Shown piece by piece: positions 50,629 to 64,000 of a stretch of DNA of 64,000 nt; the first letter of the stretch is position 1, and the number at the start of each line of letters is the position of its first letter. A model generated the notes under the pieces. It worked only from the letters and a program-made list of their open reading frames with translations. It did not search any database and had not been told where the DNA came from. The position numbers and the translations under genes were made by a program. This DNA is from Rhizophlyctis rosea (taxonomy: Eukaryota; Chytridiomycota; Chytridiomycetes; Rhizophlyctidales; Rhizophlyctidaceae): assembly GCA_027596075.1 (NCBI GenBank), contig JADGJC010000197.1, positions 1-64,000 of the forward strand. Direction: 5' to 3'.

Positions 50629-51199
50629 CAAACAGCCCCATTTCCCGCGGTGTTGGGGGGTAAAAACCGTTAAACAAAAACGGATGTTGGGGGACTGACA
50701 GACTGACATACCTAGCAGACAGACTGAGCCCGAAAACAGAACCACCCTACCTACCTACTCACCTACCTAGATATGCACATACCTAATTCCTATGGAATAG
50801 GTATATACTTCCTCCGTTTATGATATTTCGTGCAATGAGACACTGGTGGGGTAGTGGCACTTTGCTGTCAACGCAACCCGAAACACACTCCGCGCATCCC
50901 AACAATTACACTGACAGGCTTGTCACCCTTCTATCCTTTGCCCATAACTGTTGGGCGGTCTCTGCTTGTGTTGATTCGCACTTTCTGAAGCTGGCGGCAA
51001 GCACCACTCGTTAAACAACAATCTCTACAACATAGTTCAGTTTCGCTTGCAGAAACCGTCATAGTGGTCAACAGTCAGCGTTCCCATTTCCTGTCACGGG
51101 CAACCTCAGAAGCGTCCAAGACCCAGACGCATTCTTACTCATCAGGGCAACCACCTGGCACCTCCTTAGTTCTTGAAAACTCTCGTCCTCCCCGTAAAG

Positions 51200-55424
<4,225 letters not shown>

Positions 55425-56574
55425 CGAATGGGCGGCATTCCTGGCCTGTCCGCTGTTTTCATTGTTTTGATTATGGAAAGGATGTATACATTGAAGAATA
55501 GAGAGGGGTGCTGGCATCCTTAATTTTGGGAGGGTGAAGTACAGGGAAGGACGATCTCGTATAGAGACAATTTTTGTTGTCTTTGCGTGTATATAGATTT
55601 GGTTTCGACCTTTTAATACGTGATTTTTGACGTGAATGATGTATTTTAAATGAGAAATATTGAAGTGTTCTTGCGTTGGTTGTGCGGATTGGGGAAACGT
55701 CTTGATGACTGTGAAGCGATTGGGAAGTAGGAGTTTGCATGTCTTTTGTGCTAAAACAAATTCATTGTGAATGCTCAGCTCTCACTCGCGGGCACAAACA
55801 ACACCAACATTCGATGTTGTGAACGGTTGGCCCAATCAAGCTCAGCGAATTCGCCACTTTCGACCTATCGAATGACGGTAGATATTTGAGCACTAAATTA
55901 GGTGCATCTAAAATATGTAGTGTATGTGGGCGTCCCACAGTCCCACAGTCCCCCAGCAGAGTCAACATTGTGCCCGGTCGGCTCCGGGTTTTGTATCCGT
56001 AGGGATCGCCGTCCGCGCCTCGAAGATTGACGCTGGAGCGTTCGTTGAACGGGGCGTGGAGGCGTGCGGGCATTGCGGGGTGGCCTGGTCAGCAACGGGG
56101 GCGGGTCGGGGGAACGGGGTTTGAGTCCCCGACGACGCGACTGACCAAACAAAAGCACTTGCACAGTGCACAACTACCTAGGTACACTGCCCCTGCCTGA
56201 GCACCTCAGAAAACTTCAAGACACTATCTTTGGAGACTGCACAACTTCTGGCTCTTGCGCGTAGTGATCACCAATCTCACAGCTTCGCATGCAATAGGTA
56301 GTCTTCGAGTCTGTGGCGTGGGCAACGTTCGAAAGGCACTTGAAAGGCAACTCGGACCGCTTTGTTGTTTATCATACGCGGCTTGTACTTGGTGAGTACT
56401 CCTGTCACCTGTGGGAACGAAATGATCTCAGACACCCTTGTGCTTCACCTCGTCCAACATCACTCACATTGTCGTAACACACCACAGGATATCATACCCT
56501 CTAAACAGACCAGGCACCCCTTCCGTCTATCCGCACCCCGCCATTCTGCCTCTTAAGCATCCTCACCACCTGTT
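55425..56574. other. Intergenic region upstream of the KDM3-like gene
   Basis: No gene. A GC-rich patch at 55960-56130 ends in GGGGTTTGAGTCCCC, which looks like a tRNA T-arm but lacks the rest of a tRNA. A GTGAGT at about 56391 may start a 5' UTR intron of the next gene. Confidence 0.45.
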
Positions 56575-59500
56575 ATGATTTCGGACCAGCTAGCCCAAAC
56601 TCAAAGCGACAACACCTTCCAAGGAGACAGTCGGGGCTCTTCAAGATCCTTCCTGACCACCCATCACCCAGATACTGCACACAAGGATTTGAACCAGTAC
56701 CGATTTTCCAACACTCGGCGTCGATTGACAAAGCGCAACAGCACTCGAATCATAACGTCTGATGACGACGAGCACTTTTCCGACATTGACGCCATTATGC
56801 TAAACAGTTACTTTCCAAGCTCTCGCGACGAAGGGGGTCGGGGCGATCGGGAGCGTGATGGGGATGGGAGTAGGCGGGGAAGGATTAGTGGGGGGACTAG
56901 CACATCGTCGTATCCGCCGGGTGCTCATGCGGGTTCTCGGCAACAGCCCGACCCCTTATTGGTTCTGGCTGGTGCTGCATCCTTGGTGACTGATGACGGA
57001 TCAAAGTTTCCTCGTACAGTTGGATACCCGCAACGCGATATCCCTTACTCCACGCCTCTACATCCCGCCAGCTCAACAAAAACACATCACCATCAGAACT
57101 ATCCACCACGAAGTGACCGGAGGCCTCCAGACTTGCCGAGTGAAGCGTCTCGATCGCTGGCATCATCAAGCAACAGCTCCACCCACGCGCCACAACCTCC
57201 TCGTCCTACCAGCAGGAACGGTACGCCTTTGAGTTCCTTTCCCAGTGTAACGGGGGGGCCTAGTTCGATGCTTTTCCAAAGAGCCGGCGGGGGCGGTGGT
57301 GGCGGCGGTAGTGGAACGTCTCCATCGGGTGGAAATGGCGGGAACAGCAATCAACCATATGCCAGCCCAGGAGGAACAGGTTTGACTAAGCGGCAGCTGA
57401 TGCATCTTCATGCATGTTTCAAAGCGCACAATAAATTACCGCCAATGGAAACAATCCAGATGATCTCCCGAGTTTGCAGCATCAGCGTGGATCGCGCTCT
57501 TGGGTGGTTCGAAGGGATGGTCATGAGGCAGCAAGCTGCTCGGTTGAGCGCGGAGGGCAAAGGTCCGCTGAGTATGATCTTGAACCCATCTCCGAACGTG
57601 GAGATGCTTGCAACTAGGACAGATCTTCTGGAGAGTGACCGGGATGCGCAAGCGGGCGTGGAGTTCATGGACGTTGATGCTCCATTGCCACCACCATCAT
57701 CGTCGGGGCGTTTGAGGGATCGCCGATCGTTGGGGACCCGGGATTTGGACGAACCTATTCCATCAGTACGGGCGGGAAGTTCTAGTCAGGGTAGACCAGT
57801 TGAACCATCATCAAAAACCCCAACTCTCAAGCTTGCTGCACCGAAATCGACGAAACGACCAGGAAGCCAACCCGCTTACGACCCGAAATTCGGATCACAA
57901 CAACCTCTACCAGACATCTCTCAACGCTTCAATCGCACGCCATTAGTTATCGACGAAAACGTCGCCCGCAAAATCGATCTCATCAACGACCAAATCCAAA
58001 CGCGTGCTTGTCAACAAATCGCAAAGACTCAAAAGATTGAAGTCTGCCGAGCATGCACGCGCAAAAATGGTGATCCTTGTCGGTTCCGCGAATTTCGGGG
58101 CTTGACGATAGGTGGGAAGGGACGTTACATCGACCAGTCTTTCATTGACAAAAGTACCGATAAAGACGCCGTAGTTTCCATTGGCGAGCACACCTCCGCC
58201 GTCCTACCAAGCGATTCCAGCGAGTCATATATCCTCAATATCGCATCTGCCGCCTTCCACCGCCTACTGAAAGAAGAACTCACCTTCCTGTCCGCCCAAA
58301 AAACCACCTTCCTCCGCCCTCCATTTGCCGGAACCCGACAGTCTTGCGATCATTGCGAAACATCCATCTTCAACGTTCATTTCATGTGCACAAAGTGCGG
58401 GATGGACATCTGCATGGACTGCGCACTCGAATTTGACGACACAAGCTTGTCGAGCAAACTAGGGTACTGCAAGAAGCACACACGGCATTTCCGAAGCGAT
58501 CTAATGGTAGTCTACCGTCTACCAATGGATAAATGCATTCGAACAATGAAGGATGCCGAAACATGGGCGAGTCGGGCACCAGAGTTGATGAGTCCTTCCT
58601 TCAAAGCCCAAAAACCGATCGTCAAACAAATTTTGGAACCAGAAGCCTTCGTCAACGGCGCCCGAGTCCCGAGCCATATTCCATTTGACATCTTCGCCGA
58701 TTCCAGCAATTACATGCGCGTTGCGGCTTCCAGGGCGTCCTTTGATGGATTCCAAAAGAATTGGCGGAACAGGGAGATCGTTGTTGTGACGTGCTTGTTG
58801 GATCGTGTGACGGCGGACTGGAGTCCGTTGCATTTCATCGAGGAGCATGGGACGGAGGTGACTAAGATGGCGGATTGTAGGACGGGAGCGGAGGTTGAGA
58901 TGGAGGTGGGGACATTCTTTGAGGGATTTTTGGGAAGGGAGAGAAAGCCCGTCGGGGCGGATGGAAAGGAGATGATTTTGAAGTTGAAGGTGCGTTGATT
59001 CTCCATTCTGTGCTGAATGAATTTGTGCCCACCTATCTTGCAACCATCACATGCACGCAACCATACCAATAACTATTTCTGTTTCTGTTTACAAACAAAT
59101 AGGACTGGCCGGCAGATAAACACTTCCGCGAAAAGTTCCCGACGCACTATGACGACTTCATGCAACTCCTTCCGTTCAAGCCTTACTACCATCCACTCGG
59201 CGAGCTAAACCTCGCTGCCCGTCTCCCCTCCACATGCGTTCCTCCTGATCTTGGACCCAAGATGTACAACGCCTACGGCTCCGACGACGGCGAAAATGGC
59301 AAAGGCACCACAAACCTCCACCTTGACATGGCCGATGCCGTAAACGTTATGACCTACTCCTCTTCCAACTCCTCCCCCGATGCCCCAGCAGCAGCAGTCT
59401 GGGATATCTACTCCTATGCCGACCTTCCGTCCCTCCGAGCCTTCCTCCGCGACTATGCTCAGGAGACTGGTTGCCGGATCGACGATCCGATCCATGACCA

Positions 59501-60932
59501 ATGGATCTACCTGAACGCTCCGTTGCGTGAACGCCTCTATCGTGAATACGGCGTTCGGGGTTGGAGGGTATATCAGAACCCAGGAGATGCGGTGTTCGTT
59601 CCGGCAGGGTGCGCGCACCAAGTGTGCAATTATCGGGACGCGATCAAAGTTGCGATTGATTTTGTAAGCCCGGAGAGTGTAGAGATGTGCGAGGGGTTGA
59701 CGAAGGAGTTCAGGCTTTTGACGGCGACACATAGGAGAAGGCCGGATCTTTTGCAATTGAAGACTATCTTTTGGTATGCGTGGAGGGAGTGTTGGAGGAA
59801 TGTGCGGGCGGGAACGGGTGGGAGTATGGTCGCCGCAACCCAGGCAAGGGAAGAGGTCCGCGAGGAGGTGAAACGCGATGAAGGGAAAGGGAAGGAACCA
59901 GAAAGGGTTGGTGAGGGAGGCATGAAGGGTACCAAACGACCGCTCAACACGACCGACACGTGGGGTTCCCCCCAATCCCATAAGCACGACCTCAACCCAC
60001 CAGCATTCTTTTCAGCACCGACCAGTCCTCGCGTCAAGAAGCCGCGTTTATCAGCTCCCTCAATGTCACCCAGTCCCGACGCCGAAGAACAGGTGACGCA
60101 TCTGGAAGCGCGGCGGTTGGTGGAGGAGAGTAGTGACGACGATCAGGTAATTTTCGTACACTCTGAAGAGGAGGAAGAAGAGATTTTGGAGGAAGGAACT
60201 GTCATCCCGCTCCCAGTCCCGAATCCTTTGGTGCAGGTTGGGTCGAAGCTCGTCAGGAAGGAGGAGGATTCGGGGAGAGGGAGGAGAGGGAGTCGGAGTT
60301 CGTCGGGTGCGGGCGTTTCTTCCCTCTCGAGTTTGTTGAGTGAAGGGAAGGGGCATGGGGAGGAGAGGTATAGGCCCAGTGAAGGTGGAGAGTCCTCTTC
60401 TTCAAGGAAGAAACATCGAAAATCATCATCGAGGGGTTCGCCAGCGCCCGAATGGGAAGGTCGGAAAGTGCCGAAGGATCATCATAGCCATGGTCACGGG
60501 TCAGCAAAGCGAGATAATACGTACGCCAACATCCCGTTGGTATCCATTTCCTCTCCGGAGGGATCTTCGTCTCCTGGGACTTTGTCGTATATGATTGCGG
60601 GAAGGGAAGGCAAAGGACCCAGGATTCGGGTATCGGTTGGGCATGAACATGCAGGAAGGAGTGTAACGCTCGGAGAAGTTGTCGGGAAGAGTGCTTCCCA
60701 GGATGAAATCTCGCCCAGTAAGCATCGGCATCCGCGGCAAGGGGAGGACAGGGTGGGACGGAGCGAGAGGGAGCGGGCAGAAGGGGCGCCCTTTTTGGAG
60801 AAGAAAAGTAGGGAGAAGCATAAGCATAGGCGACGGGATTCGGAGCATCGGCATAGTGATGGGCATGACGAGCACCGGACACGGGAGAAGGAACATCGGA
60901 GGCACTGGGATGACGATGTTCCATCGGCTTAG
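56575..60932 (+). CDS. KDM3/JMJD1-type JmjC histone demethylase
   Basis: Two exons (56575-58989 and 59103-60932) give 1,414 residues. The N-terminal part is disordered with Gly, Ser and Pro runs. A Cys cluster near residues 485-500 (CRACTRKNGDPC) and the block CDHCETSIFNVHF-CTKCGMDICMDC near 590-615 form the zinc region found just before JmjC in KDM3 proteins. The JmjC domain (about 690-1010) has the iron ligands His878 and Asp880 (HLDMADAVNV) and the distal His977 (PAGCAHQVCN). This group removes H3K9 mono- and dimethyl marks using 2-oxoglutarate and Fe(II). After residue 1050 the tail is long, charged and Ser-rich, ending in Arg/His/Glu/Asp-rich sequence (HRRDSEHRHSDGHDEHR). All catalytic metal ligands are present, so activity is expected. 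Confidence 0.9.
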
Positions 60933-61699
60933 AATGTAGTCGGCCTCAGTTTCTTCTCCCATGTCATCAGCCGTGTTTTTCAAGAGTTGCGAATTAGGAG
61001 TAGCTGTTCTGCAAGGAAGGTGTGCGATGATGTTTGTATAACAAACTCTTAGGAAAATGATACTTGGCAGCAGTCAATTTTCGTGGTGAAATCCGCAGTT
61101 TGTATTCTCTTGAGTCATGCCAACACATCCAAACAACTTCGCCATTACTGCAGGCAAGTTATGGAAGGCCATCCATTTTGGAATGACAATCCGTCACACC
61201 ACATCGCTCCACTTTGCTTGCATCATCGAGGTCACGGCTATGTACATAATTGGAAGGTCAGATATCTACTCCCCACAAAAATGACAAAGCCATTTCCTCT
61301 TTGGCTTTGTTTTGAGACCCAAGCATGCGTAATGGAACCATTCGAGTGGACAGTCCTGATGAAATTGTAAGGATGATGATGCGGTATATCTCCAATTTGC
61401 TTTTTGCCACTTTACCTTATTGTCGCAGGCAATCATTTTTGAACCATCGTCCGGCTGTTAACATTTTCGTGAGTATTGGAGGACTGGCAAAATTCCGAAG
61501 ACAGATACCCACCTTTCGACAAATGCAGTATTTGGGACCAACAAGTTCTGGATCTGGTTCCACTGTGCTGAATTGTATAGGCGGAGTTCAGCTGATGACT
61601 TGCCATAAGCTATGTAGGCTATCCAAACCTCATTCCATCCAGGCCTGCATCTCGCTGACAGTGAACTTGTGCTGCACCATAGGTGAGTACTTGGCGCAA
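60933..61699. other. Convergent intergenic region
   Basis: Between the stop of the KDM3-like gene and the stop of the minus-strand gene. No coding signal. Confidence 0.45.
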
Positions 61700-63797
61700 C
61701 TACCATAGATCAACCTTGCCATTACCAGCATTAAGGCAGCTATCAATCATCTCCGCTACTCTCGCATCTACCTTGAAAGCGGTTCTCGGCAAGATTGTCT
61801 GAAGCTTGGCGCAAAGCTTAAACACCTCCGATGCGAGCTCTCCCGGACCATGTAAAATGAATGTGTCCAGCATGGTAAAGCACATCTGTGCGAGTGGGCC
61901 TTAATTTCCAATTTTAGCAAGCGCAAAATGGAAAAGTTGGAACAACGAGAAGCGCACCTGATATGCACGGATTACTCGATGGCAACTCAGTCGGAGAACG
62001 GACCTCAATGTCCAAAAGTTTATCCAATGTAGCAGTGTAAAAATACGCCGCATCGAGCAATTGAAGCCTCCTGACTTCCGCCGCTTCTTCTTGCCCGCCA
62101 CCATCGCTCTTTCGGGTGCCAGATTGCGAATTAGCACAATCTTCGATGTATTGGATAAGTATGTATATAGCGGCTGGAGCAAGGATCCGTGATTGCTGGC
62201 AAAGCGTTGTGACGATGCTGCAAACCAAATCGCGCGGATCGGTCAGATCGCATGTTGCGCTCCCCATATCGTTGTCCTTGGTGGGATGAAGGCCGTGGAA
62301 TGCCATGTTATTGAGAGTTTCGGTCAATACCAAGATTTCGGCGAGAAGGGATTGGATGAGTTCAGTGAAGGCGATGAAAACTTGTTCAGTGTCATTGGTA
62401 GAGAGGATGGGCATTGCAACAAATGCTGCGATAGATGATTAGCTACTTCTTAGGAGGGAAGGATATTCGTGCAAACCAAGAATTTTGACGCTGATTTCTT
62501 TGAGACAGCGCACGGAGTCGCCAACGGCAATGCTCAGCCCCGCTATCTCCTCTTTCGATCCGTTGCTGGTAGGTCCATCCGCCAATGTGCGGATCCGAGA
62601 TTGAACAATGGTGAGGACTGTGCCGAGAATCTCCTTGAAAGTGTGAGTCAGCGTGCCGCTGTGCTCAACTACGTGCAATTGTATGGTTTTCGGATTAGTT
62701 GAGGTGCGTAAGTTCCCGGCCATCAATGCGCTTTATACAACCTGGTGGATGCATCGTGACCCATTCACATTGCTCCGCTAACAGTCTAGCCAGCTCCATG
62801 AATCGGATGTGGTCGCGAAGCTCGGTCTCTCCGCATCTCAGAAGACCGGCGACTGGAGTATCGGTGGTGAGGGTAAAATTCACTTGCCTTCCCAAGGGTG
62901 CAAACTTACAGGATTTTGCCACTCCATCAGCTTTCATTCTATCAGTTTTTTTTTTGCTCTTTTTGAGCGGCTTCTCTCCTTTGATCGATGTCTTCAGTGC
63001 GTCCACTTCTGCAAGGAAGTCACTGCGTTATATACAAAGTAAAAGTGAGGCTTTCAGAAGACACGACCCCCCCNNNNNNNNNNTTATGTTTGGGTTTCTT
63101 TTTTAACGTCCCCCCCCCCCCCCCCCCCCCCCAACCTCGTGAGCTATGGCGCCAAGGTGGTGTGATTGTCAGCCGATACCAGTAGCTCTCGAACAACCAT
63201 TATTGCTGTTTGGATTCACTATCTACGTCCATGTGTACGCTTCTCAGCTTTCCCCCATAAGTCAGTGCGCTCGATGATTCCCGCAAATACATACCCAGGT
63301 GTGCCTCACATAGCTGCCGACGTATTGCCAGCAGTTCGCGTTGTAACCCGGCTAACTCTTCGCCAATCACTGTAGATCCTGATTCCACAGCTTTGACAGT
63401 CACTGTTTCATAGCTTTGAGAGTCAGCTCCCGCCAGAGTTGTTAGGCCATAGCCTTGTTGAAGGCTTTCCTTCGCATGTTTGAGTACGTCAGGGTGGCGG
63501 GCAAACGCGCGGAGGGTGCTGATGAGTGTGTCACTGATGACTTCGCTGTTGATGCCGAGGGAAGCGTGTGTCGCAAATGCTTTTGAGTATTCAGAACCGC
63601 TCTATGAGTGAGGGGTTTGAAGATGCCCACAGGCGAACAGATTGTGTACCTGCCACAGACACCGTTGCCGGTTTTGCTTTTAGAAGGGTCAAGGCCTGCC
63701 CAACAGAGCCATCAGTTGAACAGGTAAGAAGGTAAGGTAGTCAACAACAAGTTATGCGTACCAGTGCTATATGGTAGTCATCTTGTGATAGTGCCAT
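61700..63797 (-). CDS. Unrecognised helical protein, crossing an assembly gap
   Basis: A multi-exon minus-strand gene starting at MALSQDDYHIAL (63762-63797) and ending at 61700 after LNAGNGKVDLW. Clear coding blocks are ISDTLISTLRAFARHPDVL (63440-63600), LAGLQRELLAIRRQL (63250-63330), DALKTSIKG-KKSKKKTDR and LRDHIRFMELARLLAEQ (62700-63010), LTHTFKEILGTVLTIV (62560-62660), FIAFTELIQSLLAEILVL with CSIVTTLCQQSRIL (61914-62414) and FKLCAKLQTILPRT (61750-61850). The whole is alpha-helical and Leu-rich with a Lys-rich insert, like HEAT-type or other solenoid proteins. I do not recognise the family. A 10-base N gap at 63074 lies in or near an intron, so the model is incomplete and exon phases around 63600 are uncertain. 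Confidence 0.55.
63074..63083. other. Assembly gap (10 N) flanked by poly-C runs
   Basis: Seven C's precede the N block and a 23-base poly-C run follows at 63110-63132. The gap length is probably a placeholder. It sits inside the unrecognised minus-strand gene. Confidence 0.95.
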
Positions 63798-64000
63798 CTC
63801 TCAGGGACGCCGCAAGGAGAGGTGATTGCAGCTTGACAAAGTTGGTGATAATATAATATCGTGGGAAGGTTCCAAAATACCTAGTAGGTCCATGCAAGTT
63901 GCAGCAGTTGCAACTGACGCATGATGTGGATTGGAGAGGGGTGGTTCCAGCCATGATAATTTATCGCACATGGCATCAGAATTCAGCTGCGCCTCAACTG

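Larger units (their letters stand above)
48888..51199. other. 2.3 kb without a supportable gene
   Basis: Contains a 37-bp tandem duplication, a 25-base poly-G run and an imperfect palindrome (ACCTAATTCC/GGAATAGGT near 50781-50802). Short open frames (for example 49514-49891 plus) have no motifs. The right end is the promoter of the histidine kinase. Confidence 0.45.

Noticed and set aside
56090..56120. Possible tRNA T-arm (GGGGTTTGAGTCCCC)
   Set aside because: Position 56 of the loop is T rather than C, and no D-arm, anticodon arm or acceptor stem can be found upstream.
59205..60983. Long minus frames over the KDM3-like gene
   Set aside because: Antisense shadows of the low-complexity charged tail.

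Overview
The window is nuclear DNA of a filamentous or chytrid-like fungus. Genes are split by short GT-AG introns, mostly 45-100 bases, and both strands are densely used. The protein set is fungal and eukaryotic: Ski3, TFIIH Tfb2, Rpa3, mitochondrial ATP synthase alpha with a presequence, an Scs2/VAP protein, a Reg1-like PP1 regulator, an Rtc5-like TLD protein and a hybrid histidine kinase. An augmin HAUS6 homologue and a KDM3-type JmjC protein, both missing from many yeasts, point to an early-diverging lineage rather than a yeast. That lineage call is inference.

Layout. 1-443: the start of a secreted Thr-rich repeat protein running off the left edge on the minus strand. 1.77-18.8 kb: housekeeping genes SKI3 (+), peroxisomal 2,4-dienoyl-CoA reductase (-), HemW/RSAD1 (+), VAP/SCS2 (+), ATP1 (-) and a Reg1-like gene (-). 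20.7-26.4 kb: TFB2 (-), RPA3 (+) and an F-box/Cys-rich gene (-). 26.4-29.8 kb: no gene I can support. 29.8-44.4 kb: an accessory-looking block with two clear paralogues (29804-31571 and 33044-34896, both minus) and a third more divergent gene (42317-44367, plus). All three have an acidic Ser/Asp N-terminus, basic clusters and a C-terminal HxD...H pattern like 2-oxoglutarate/Fe(II) dioxygenases of the TET/JBP type. The block is laced with short tandem duplications. An Rtc5-like gene and a mitochondrial carrier (MME1-like) sit between the copies. 45.1-61 kb: HAUS6, a hybrid histidine kinase and a KDM3-like demethylase, all plus. 61.7-63.8 kb: an unrecognised helical protein on the minus strand, crossing an assembly gap.

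Genes share no pathway as a unit. Two divergent pairs (SPS19/HemW and TFB2/RPA3) have short shared promoters. The most unusual content is the dioxygenase-like family. One copy carries a reading-frame break, and all three copies differ sharply in their N-termini. Frame problems also appear in HemW (an in-frame TGA at a splice site) and TFB2 (a one-base phase conflict), so either base errors or real decay must be considered. All exon models were joined by eye from splice consensus, reading frame and family resemblance; no alignment was run.
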